Shown in pieces: positions 55,951-64,000 of a stretch of 64,000 bases of DNA. Numbering within the stretch: position 1 is the first letter of the stretch; every line of letters begins with the position of its first letter. The DNA comes from Terfezia claveryi. Lineage: Eukaryota > Ascomycota > Pezizomycetes > Pezizales > Pezizaceae. The translations under genes and the position numbers were made by a program. Where the stretch lies: assembly GCA_015179025.1 (NCBI GenBank), contig WHUX01000009.1:496001-560000 (forward strand), in the 5' to 3' direction. The notes under the pieces were generated by a model. The model was not told the origin of the DNA. It saw only the letters and a program-made list of their open reading frames with translations, and did not search any database.

Positions 55951-58330
55951 TTGTCTGAGAACCTGTACACTCCACCTCCGCAATATGAGAAAGGCTTAGC
56001 CATGGATCTACAGTCTAGGACGGGATTGAACGTTTTAAATGTCCCGCAGCATGCTAGTATTACCACTGCTTTCTCACTTTTCCCTCTTCCGCATCAACTT
56101 GGATCCCCATACTTTGACGGGACCGATGTTACCGACTTCCTGTTGCAATGGGAAGGGCTGACAATGGGTTGGGCTGATGGACAACGAATTAAGAAGGTTC
56201 CTCTATACTGGGAAAAGAACATAGGGAAGTATATCAAAACCTTGGATACGTTTTGGCTAGGAGAGAGTTGGGATGACTTTGCCTGCGCACTTAAAGCTGA
56301 ATTTAGAGAAGATGACACTGAGCAAATGAGGAATACGGAAGCCTTTTTGCAGAACTTGGTGCAAAAGATGAGAAAAGAAAGTGAACCTACTGTTTCGGAA
56401 TATAGAACGTTCATTTTTGAGTTCCCTGAAAGATCCAACCTTTTAGTGTCAAAACTGGTGATCAACGAACATACCAGAGTCTTTATATTCTTGCAGGCAT
56501 TTTCAGACAAGATCGGCGATAAGCTCTGCAAAAGATGTAAGATCGATATCGATGACACCGCCTCGACCGCGAGCGTGTGGTCTGATTTAAAGAAGGAAGC
56601 ATTGAATGTCTGTACAAAGGATGACTCGCAAATGAGTAAGCTCTGGAAGCGAATCCCTCGGTAAAAGTCTTGACGACACCGAAAGAGGAAGTTAAGGATA
56701 AAGCAAAGAAAGAAAGCTTGACCAAGAACCAAGCAAAGCCGTATAAGGGTACTTCGTTCCTAGCGGAAGAACATACACCGTGTGACCGGAATGTGAGAGC
56801 TACAATAGAACTGCTGAACCGATATTCTCTCCATAAACACCCATATCCCTCCTATATTCCAAGATTCCCTTATAATGATCGTGCTTCTCCACTCAACGTC
56901 ATAACAACATCATCGTTAATAACAAAACTAACAAACCGAGAACTCAAACCTTTCAAACTACTTAACTTCATCCAAACAGAGACGTCATAACGAAAGAGAT
57001 ATTCCTGCCCTTTGAGATTCAGGTAACGCTGTCTGACTCCCAAGGCATCCTTATCCACAACCCTCACTTTCTAACACATTTGCACCCCTCTCGACACCCG
57101 AACAGACCTGTTCGACTGTCAGATGACTGAATGTCTTATTCGACACCCGAACAAGCCTGTTCGACTGTCAAATGTCCGATCATTCGAGCAAGGCACCCAC
57201 CTTCCAAACGATACAAATGACACTCGAACACGCCTGTTCGGGTGTCAGTACAAACAAGTAATCGCTAAAATCAATGCCATTCATTCAAATAACTAAAACA
57301 ACTGATAAAACGAGACAAATAACTTACCCGTTCTGACACTAGAACAGAGTTGTTCGACTGTCAGATAATCTCTCGACGTTAGGACAGGTAATGTATTTCA
57401 TGCTAACATTGCAGACAGCTAAGATAACTGACGAAACGAAGGCATTAAACTAGAGCATTAACTAGCAAGGAAAACGGCAAAATAACGTAGACAAAGCAAT
57501 AATAACAACAAAAATCAAAAAATATCAATTTTCTTTCTTTTCCCTCCATACCGGAGCTCTTGGATGATGTTACCAGGATGATGAAGGATCTGCAATTGAG
57601 CAACATCGAAGCACAAAAGAAAATGGAATCCGACCTTGCCTTAGGGGATGTTTTTACCAAAACCCCCTCACACCAACAAGCACTTCCGTATTATTCCCCT
57701 AGGTAGTATGGGAACAGAGAATACCCGCCGGTTGCTTCCTCAGTGAATAGGATCCGAGGGTGCTATTGGGACAGACAGATGCATAGGAAGGAAGAATCTC
57801 AAGATCTAAAGAGAGCAATTGAACGGGGGGAGGTGTATCAAAGAGACCGCTTCGTACCTAGGACAGCATGGCTTGGGCGATGAGATCCTTGTTCCAGTCC
57901 CGTAGGAGATCGATGGTAGAGTTAAATAGCAGAAAGACTGGGTGCAAGAGAAGTTAAGAATGAAAGAAAGCGAGATGCCAGGGGCTCAGTATATATTTAT
58001 CGACGATCAGTAAGGAGTGGACTGCAACCTTCTAGAAGAGGTTGTAGAGGAAATCAATCGTGAGCCAGTAGTGTACCAAGCGGTAAACAAAGGAGGTGTC
58101 GAAGAAAAAAGGGTCAGGGATTACAAAAATGATGTGGGAAATGAAAGAATTAAGTGAACTTTTGATCCAAAGGTTACCCCTAGAATTCTGAAGCATGGAG
58201 AGAATACTAGCAAACAGAAGGAGAAGCAGCCTCGGCAATCTCAAGAGAAGCTGTGGACTACGCTCAGGGAAACTGTAGACATCAGTGATCTAAGTAAAAG
58301 GACGCTAGATGCTCCTTTTCCAGGCGTAAC
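55951..58330 (+). pseudogene. Gypsy-type gag (with an internal insertion)
   Basis: A frame of 237 codons opens MSENLYTPPPQYEKGLAM. It has the typical fungal gag core: SPYFDGTDVTDFLLQWEGL, KKVPLYWEKNIGKYIKTL, EDDTEQMRNTEAFLQNL, FIFLQAFSDKIGDKLC, and KEALNVCTKDDSQMSKLW. It then slips frame at about 56660 (KANPSVKV-like continuation to 56740). Gag text resumes at about 57547 (LDDVTRMMKDLQLSNIEAQK) and includes a degenerate zinc knuckle (CYWDRQMHRKEESQDL) lacking the expected cysteines. It runs to KLWTTLRETVDISDLSKRTL at about 58300. The interval 56745-57545 is foreign and carries hairpin repeats. Confidence 0.75.
57092..57364. repeat. Four dispersed copies of a 30-bp imperfect palindrome
   Basis: Copies at 57092-57122, 57141-57171, 57219-57247 and 57334-57364 all read roughly GACACCCGAACA, 4-6 bases, TGTTCGACTGTC. 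The third is nearly perfect (TGACACTCGAACA and TGTTCGGGTGTCA). Each can form a 9-12 bp stem. They lie in the segment inserted in gag; their role is unknown. Confidence 0.65.
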
Positions 58331-58920
58331 TTTACCAATATTGCCAACGCTATCAAGGCAATCGAGGCAGTTCGAGGCAGGGAGGAGTACAAGAGGTTCA
58401 AGATCAACTTTGGTAAGGATAGGTGTGGAAACCCACCTCGTCAGATCAATGGGCAGACTGGGACCCCTACTTCTGGCAATGCACATATGAATGGCAGTCC
58501 CGTCAATGGGCCCCCAAGTGCAGGATTACAGCCAAATTGAACTTTTGATCCAAAAGTTACCCCTAGAATTCTGAAGCATGGAGAGAATACTAGCAAACAG
58601 AAGGAGAAGCAGCCTCGGCAATCTCAAGAGAAGCTGTGGACTACGCTCAGGGAAACTGTAGACATCAGTGATCTAAGTAAAAGGACGCTAGATGCTCCTT
58701 TTCCAGGCGTAACTTTACCAATATTGCCAACGCTATCAAGGCAATCGAGGCAGTTCGAGGCAGGGAGGAGTACAAGAGGTTCAAGATCAACTTTGGTAAG
58801 GATAGGTGTGGAAATCCACCTCGTCAGATCAATGGGCAGACTGGGACCCCTACTTCTGGCAATGCACATATGAATGGCAGTCCCGTCAATGGGCCCTCAA
58901 GTGCAGGATTACAGCCAAAT
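58155..58920 (+). repeat. 383-bp tandem duplication spanning the gag/host-gene junction
   Basis: Units 58155-58537 and 58538-58920 are almost identical. Each begins TGAACTTTTGATCCAAA and runs through retroelement coding sequence into host RRM sequence. TGAACTTTT also recurs at 59616-59624. The duplication therefore arose after the host fragment joined the retroelement. Confidence 0.85.
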
Positions 58921-59453
58921 CTCTCTCAGCAGTCGGGCTCCGGCAACTCTCCCAACTCACTTTCTCCCGGGCTCCATAACGCTAACCCAAGGGGAAACAC
59001 CCCACCCAACCCTGCTGCCTTGAATCATATCACTGCCAACCCACTTCAAGTATTCCTTGCGCAACAGCAACAGCAACAGGAGGCCGCTGCCTATTCTGTC
59101 TCTCTCCAGCAACAACTTGCTGCTGCCCAGCAAGCAGCAGCCGTTGCGAACGTCGTTTACGGTCAACACTCCCAGCTCGACCCAGCTGTGCACCAAGCAG
59201 CAGCCGTTGCGAACGTCGTTTACGGTCAACACTCCCAGCTCGACCCAGCTGTGCACAGGCCGCTGTCGCTGCCGTTGATGGAAACATGAACAATGGCATG
59301 AACAGCTTAAATGTTGTCCGTGGCCAGCATGCTCGTGCTGTTAGCCTTCCCCATTTGCCTCAGGGACAGCAGATTCCTCAACAGGGTATGGGCAATGGTG
59401 TCTACGGAATGCCTATTCAGGAAGGGACATGGGCCGAAGAGGAGCAACGTTAA
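58331..59453 (+). pseudogene. Captured 3' part of an Nrd1-type multi-RRM gene
   Basis: From about 58325 the text switches to NFTNIANAIKAIEAVRGREE, then YKRFKINFGKDRCGNPPR. This is the end of the last RRM of fungal Nrd1-like RNA-binding proteins. It runs (second tandem copy) through a Ser/Pro/Asn-rich and Gln-rich tail to a stop at 59453 (GTWAEEEQR). A 63-bp unit (59131-59193 and 59194-59256, 21 residues QAAAVANVVYGQHSQLDPAV plus H) is duplicated. Just after it a frame slip near 59260 hides the natural C-terminus. The following 150 bp look like a host 3' UTR. The functional gene would be elsewhere in the genome. The RRM assignment rests on recognised text only. Confidence 0.7.
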
Positions 59454-59459
59454 TTAAGC

Positions 59460-59931
59460 CACTTCTCACTCTCTCACGTCTGTCCGGCAAAAAATACTGT
59501 CTTTTGTTCTCCAACTACCCCTTTTTATTTATTCATATATCTCTTCGTTTTCCTTTTTCGATAGGGAGTGGAACTTAATCCACCATAGGGATCCAGGGTA
59601 GGGTGGGGGGGGGGTTGAACTTTTAGTCGTTGAGTGAATAATGGAATCAAATAAGTAACATTCCAAAATGAATAATCAGACTACCACCTACTGGGTAATG
59701 ATCGATATGGTACACCCGACTACATTCAGCAGCTTCTTTACACTATGTAACGAGATCAAGGAATAACCATTGATTATAATCGCTGAATTTGGTTATTAGA
59801 GAGGTTATAAAACCCTTTGGATAGGACTGTTCCCATATTGTAACGCCGCAAGCTAATGTTTGTGCCTAGGAACAAAAAGATAACAAATACCTTGAAAATA
59901 GTAAAGTAGACGAGAGCTATTATCGATCTCA
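59460..59931. other. Between captured fragment and protease: 3'-UTR-like and unknown sequence
   Basis: 59460-59570 is pyrimidine-rich, as in a 3' UTR. 59570-59931 has no recognised content apart from GTAACGCCGCAAGCTAATG, which resembles a sequence near 27300. The retroelement frame resumes at about 59932. Confidence 0.35.
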
Positions 59932-60529
59932 CCCGAAATGCTGCAGCAGTGGTTCGGGATAAAAAGGATACCCCCCATTAAAGGAAAGAAGCTCGAGGGA
60001 GAACCTGATGCCATGGCCTACACGGTGGGATGGAAAGAGGCACTTAAAAAACTATACGCATGTGCTTCACCTAAGTGCAAAGGAAGCATTGATGGCATGG
60101 AATACGAGATGCTGATCGACTCAGGAGCGGAGCTTTGCCTGATGAGCCGGGAAGTGTTTGAGGACCTAGAGTTGCCAGTTGACTTGGCCGTAGACTGGTC
60201 AGTTGGTGCAGCGAACAATCAAAAGACCAAGGCACATGAGGTATGCCATGATGTGGAAAATAGCTATCGGCGGAATAGTGGCAAGGTGCAGGTTTTTTGT
60301 CATGGACAACCTGTCTCAGGATGTGATTTTAGGAAGGCCTTGGGAGAGAATGTTACGGGCCAAACATGACAACCGAGATGATAGAAGCTGTTTTACGACG
60401 ATCCATGACGAAAAAGGAAATGCAGTTACATTCTGCTCTGTACCTTCACACCATGAGCGGAACCGAAGTGAGGCCAGGTGGATGAAGGCTTGCTTAAAAG
60501 TGAACGGGAAGGTGTCGAGAAAAGAATAG
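59932..60529 (+). pseudogene. Retropepsin-like protease of the plus-strand Gypsy element
   Basis: PEMLQQWFGIKRIPPIKGKK continues the gag-pol text. It leads to EMLIDSGAELCLMSREVFED, with the Asp-Ser-Gly triad of an aspartic protease. A frame slip near 60240 separates the second half (IAIGGIVARCRFFVMDNLSQ, then DVILGRPWERMLRAKHDN). Its ILGRPW is the usual hydrophobic-hydrophobic-G-R-P-W ending. No reverse transcriptase or integrase follows. The element is inactive. Confidence 0.75.
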
Positions 60530-60776
60530 AGTCAGAAGTGAGCCCAGGAGGTTCTGACTCATTAAAAAATCTGGGAAAGGAGAGTTGGGAAGAGATCCAT
60601 GTTGACGACGTGGGAATGTGTTTACCTTAAAAGCAAGGAATGGAAGAACACCGAAGGTTATGGAAGGAAGTGACACTCATCAGGAAGAATTTTCTGGCGT
60701 CCGGACGCCACTATGGTGTCTCCCGGAGACACTCCCATGTCCTCCCACTGGCATCCCAATCTTCCACCTGTCTCTC

Positions 60777-61494
60777 CTGTCCGCATATACGTGGTGTAGG
60801 ACAGAGAAAGGACCTCAGAAGTCATGGCTCTCCCGCCTTGGTAAAGCAACATCAAGCGCTTGCCCTTGCGGACATCACACACAGGATGGTCGACACCTGG
60901 TCTTCGTCTGCCCCCAATTCCACGATCAGAGACAGGCCCTAGGAAGTGTAAAGGATTGGGAAGATCTAGATCGCCCGATTTGGATCCGAGAGGAGGAGGG
61001 AGAGGACTGGGATGCAGTGGAAGCCTTCTTCAGCTTCCTCTATAAGAAAATGGCGGGAAGAGGCGCATAGGCGGATGGCTGGAATAGACGGTCGAAAGAA
61101 GGCACGGCAGAGGGGACGCCGGGGCCATCGGGGGAATTAGAAATATCCATTCATGCTAGGATGGGCCGGCCTTAGTTGGCTGGTAGCACTCACGAGTCTC
61201 CTTAACACGTTTTTCTCACACATGAAGTTTTTCATATTTCTCTCCTTCCTTCATGTTTTACACAATTTCTTAGACACTAGCCCTCGTCAGGCCTCTCTAG
61301 GTCATCTGCTATCGCGGTTAATGACAGCAGGGGGGCCCTCTTCCATGTATCTATCTTTTGCTTTGCGCGCGCCGGACCTGGCAGATTAACTTGCCTTGTC
61401 CTGAATCCACCTGGGTTTCCTGGTGGCTCTTCATGGTCCCCCTACTGGGACCGAATAAGAGTAACAAGTATTTAAAAAAAAAAAAAAAAAAAAT
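60777..61494 (+). mobile_element. Short 5'-truncated LINE with 14-bp target duplication
   Basis: TCCACCTGTCTCTC flanks it (60763-60776 and 61495-61508). It begins at LSAYTWCRTEKGPQKSW, the same point reached near the end of the other LINE proteins, and has the knuckle CPCGHHTQDGRHLVFVC. It stops at 61068-61070 after KKMAGRGA. The 3' UTR ends in the two hairpins and an A run of about 20. The insertion lies in the upstream region of the deaminase-like gene. Confidence 0.9.
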
Positions 61495-61508
61495 CCACCT
61501 GTCTCTCA

Positions 61509-61659
61509 TGTCCTCCCAGTGGCACCCCAATTTTCCACCTGCCTCCCAGGGCGTACCCGTCCTCATCTACCCGTTCTCATCTACCCGTTCTCATCTACCT
61601 GTTCTCGTCTACCTGCTCATTCTCATCTACCGGTTCTCCTCATCTATAGCTACCCACTG
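61509..61659 (+). repeat. Minisatellite upstream of the deaminase-like gene
   Basis: About six degenerate 14-bp units of the form TCTACCCGTTCTCA occupy 61563-61650. They are preceded by a second copy of a 45-bp unit (ATGTCCTCCCAGTGGCACCC), whose first copy lies left of the LINE at about 60736-60776. The frame reads through it, but this is unlikely to be the true N-terminus. Confidence 0.6.
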
Positions 61660-63479
61660 ATGGCTAGCCATGATTGTGCCACACTTCGAAGCAATATTTT
61701 CCAGACAGCAAAGATCATTCAAGTTGTCGAAAAACGGTACAAAGTACGGCATGATAAAATAAGATATCCTATGCCAAATCCGAGGGGGGAGACTACTGGG
61801 GGGAAAAGGCATGCGAGAGAATATAGATATACAGAGGGATTTCTGTCTGCACTGTCTTTACTAGGGACCACTAGATCTGGATGGGAGTCTATTACAGCAT
61901 GTGCAATCGATATTCCTGTCGATAACCCCACGATCTCGACAAACGTTACTATCAGAATTGCTCAAAATGCCACAGATGTTTCAGTCTGGACAATTACCCT
62001 TCTGCAGGAAATTCTCCACAGAGTACTTGCATTTGTCAATAGTGAAGGAGGGCGGCAGTGCAGGGGAAAAACATATTCGCAACAATATGACTTAATAGGC
62101 GAATTTGCAACTGACCAACTCATGGATTATGTTGCTAAAGAATGTATCAATAAAATTGCAGCCACGATTATACAGAGAAGGAAACCATTTTCTGTTGCTT
62201 TTGACCAGGTTCTCTCCAAAGCAGACCTCGAGGAGTCTAAAACAATCACGACAGGCTTCTCTAAATGTATCCATAAACTCAACAACTTTGCAAAAGGGGA
62301 GGAAGAGGATTTCGATGTGATGTGTTGCATTTGTTTGGGGACTATTACAAGTCAGTTTTGTTCAAAAAACAAAACACTCTTACACAAGCTGTGGCAGAAG
62401 GTCTTAAACGAGGGCCCAGGAGGTTTGTAATTTCCATGGCCTACATTTCTTTAAAATACTTACATTTGATAGGACGAAATAAGAATGACGACAATGACGA
62501 CCACCCACATGACGACAATGCTGACCACCCACATGACGACGATGATGACCACCTACATGATGGCAACAATAACCCAGACGAGTATACCTCAGAAGAAGAA
62601 GAAGAAGATCCAGACAACGAGACCGGGGATGACGACAACATGAACAAGGCAAAGGCCTGTATATTGACTAAATTTCCAAAGAAATTGGCAGGTTATATGC
62701 ATGCTTGCATTACCATTACCCGATGCCTCTTATTTCTGCACTGGAAGTTGGGTAAACCTCTCACCACCACTATTATCCCCGTACGTCTAATGCCGCCAGT
62801 TGACGCCAAAACCTTGGTGGTATTTGATACCTTCGAGGAGTTCAAAAAGGCCCATCTCAAGACAGTCCTACCCTCTACCGAGAACTGTGACTTTCTGTCT
62901 TCAATTTTCACGAAGAATGAAAGGGTCCCAGTTTATGTTCATGCAGAAATGAAACTTGCGTTCTTCTACTTAACCCATCCAGAAATAATGCCTAATGCAG
63001 GCATTATCGGCGTCAATAAAAGCTCTTGTTTCCTCTGTGACGCTTTCTTCAAGTATGCTCCCATGTTCTTAATTACTTTGTCAATATTAACAAATGATAG
63101 GTACGTCCAGCAACAACAAGCCAACAACCCGATGTTTTCAGTGAGTACAACAGGATATAGAATATCCTTGTTTCTAAAAACCTGTCATAAGCGGGTTTAT
63201 TCAAATTGGTTATTTCCAATTCTGGAGGCTGAAGATACAAGTCTCTCTGGTGAAGGGTACAAGATGTGTCAAGAACGGTTACGCCTCGTCGCTCTGAACA
63301 TCCAAGAGACGCTAAAAGAGAAATGTGAAGAGTTATTGACTAAATATTGTAAGTTTGAGGATGAGGAGGAGGAGTCATCAGGTCACGAGGGTGATTCTGT
63401 GGACTTTATTATTTCACGGTTGGCGGAAATATTGGAGGAAAAAATCAAAAATAATAGGCACAAGAGGGAGAGGGGGTAG
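61660..63479 (+). CDS. OTT_1508-type nucleic-acid deaminase-like protein, one frameshift
   Basis: I chose the ATG at 61660 (MASHDCATLRSNIFQTAKII) because the frame upstream is minisatellite. The first 221 codons are a helical domain of unknown function. The frame then changes near 62323, equivalent to one base missing or two added. The second part runs 384 codons. It contains an acidic and histidine-rich low-complexity stretch (DDHPHDDNADHPHDD) and then the deaminase core: HAEMKLAFFYLTHP (His codon 62940-62942) and GVNKSSCFLC (Cys codons 63027-63029 and 63036-63038). His and the two Cys would bind zinc and Glu would be catalytic. Fungal members of this family are predicted to deaminate bases in nucleic acids; substrate unknown. 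The C-terminus is acidic then basic (NNRHKRERG). A sequencing error at the slip would make it an intact gene of about 605 residues. Confidence 0.65.
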
Positions 63480-64000
63480 CTTCTATCCCGAGTATAAGGA
63501 GTTCTGTCATGCAGATGTTGACATTCGGTATCACTTTTTTTTTCCTTTTTTTTTTCACTTTATAAGAGGGGGTAAACTCCTAAAATCACCCACTCTTTAA
63601 CTTACGAATAAGCTGTGAGATGGCACTCACGCTCTTTTTTTATTTTTTTTATATAACTTTAATTTAATTTTCCGCTGGTTGTTTGGGGAACAGGGTAGCA
63701 AGTAACTATTAAAGATCCTCCTCCCACTCTTATCGTTATATAACTAGCTACCGTCATAGAATGCTTGTCCCTATAGCTCCAGCCCCACCAACTATTACAT
63801 TTTTATACTTTGCATACTGCAGATTATTTGTTGAAGTCTTTTTCGAGTATGTTTTGATTGGGGATGATATCTTCGCTCGGGAGTGATGCCTTGCAGTGCT
63901 CGGTAGTCATGTACAGTGGGTAGAGAAAAGTTTGTAGCTGGCAGTAAGTGGCAACTGGCCATTAACAGGTTTTTATTCCTATACTGAGGTATTGGCTTCA
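63480..64000. other. Right end of the window, no feature recognised
   Basis: AT-rich sequence with two T-rich blocks (63534-63555 and 63632-63652), probably the 3' flank of the deaminase-like gene. No gene or repeat can be supported. Confidence 0.4.

Noticed and set aside
61519..61659. N-terminal extension of the deaminase-like protein
   Set aside because: It is encoded by a 14-bp minisatellite and a 45-bp repeat; the ATG at 61660 is more plausible.

Overview
The window looks like nuclear DNA of a filamentous ascomycete fungus. The supporting signs are short GT-AG introns with CTACTAATC branch points, a fungal rvt-type reverse-transcriptase gene, long fungal TPR-CHAT proteins, and fungal repeats (LINEs with RNase H and zinc-knuckle C-termini, Gypsy with a chromodomain, Fot1/pogo, Tc1/mariner, hAT, a MULE remnant). 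A repeat-rich Pezizomycete is my best guess, but that is inference. Genes are sparse and most coding-looking sequence is repeat-derived or broken.

Layout. 1-26 kb holds a family of TPR-CHAT caspase-like genes. Copy A (+) has two frameshifts. Copy B (-, 5680-10338) is a complete 1552-residue frame with 22 TPR-type repeats and a His/Cys dyad. Copy C (-) is decayed and split by a pogo-type element with perfect inverted ends. Copy D (-) is frameshifted but keeps the same start and upstream sequence as B. A 1.8-kb inverted repeat (11069-12899) lies between B and C, and a 2.7-kb hAT element (20305-22998) between C and D. 26-32.8 kb is intergenic and transposon debris: LINE tails, a tRNA-like element, a MITE, and a deleted pogo copy with a CENP-B-type helix-turn-helix.

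32810-35773 is an intronless rvt gene with intact catalytic aspartates. One in-frame TAG cuts off its last 177 codons, and its N-terminus resembles a mitochondrial presequence. 37.1-49.6 kb has a FAR1/MULE remnant and a direct repeat of about 1.6 kb on either side of a 7-kb interval. That interval contains a four-exon gene (40011-41233) that reads as a 326-residue beta-propeller lectin-like protein of the Aleuria type. The second repeat copy received two retroelement insertions; the first copy preserves both empty sites.

49.6-61.5 kb is nested retroelements: a minus-strand chromodomain Gypsy, several 5'-truncated LINEs sharing two 3'-UTR hairpins, and a plus-strand Gypsy gag-protease. The gag-protease is interrupted by the 3' part of a host multi-RRM gene of the Nrd1 type. 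61.6-63.5 kb holds a nucleic-acid deaminase-like gene of the OTT_1508 type with HAE and CxxC zinc ligands and one frameshift.

How these might work together: the CHAT proteases resemble fungal self/non-self and cell-death receptors in their highly similar repeat arrays. The deaminase and rvt families are host proteins related to editing or mutagenic enzymes and to mobile-element polymerases. Nothing in the window shows that they act in one pathway.
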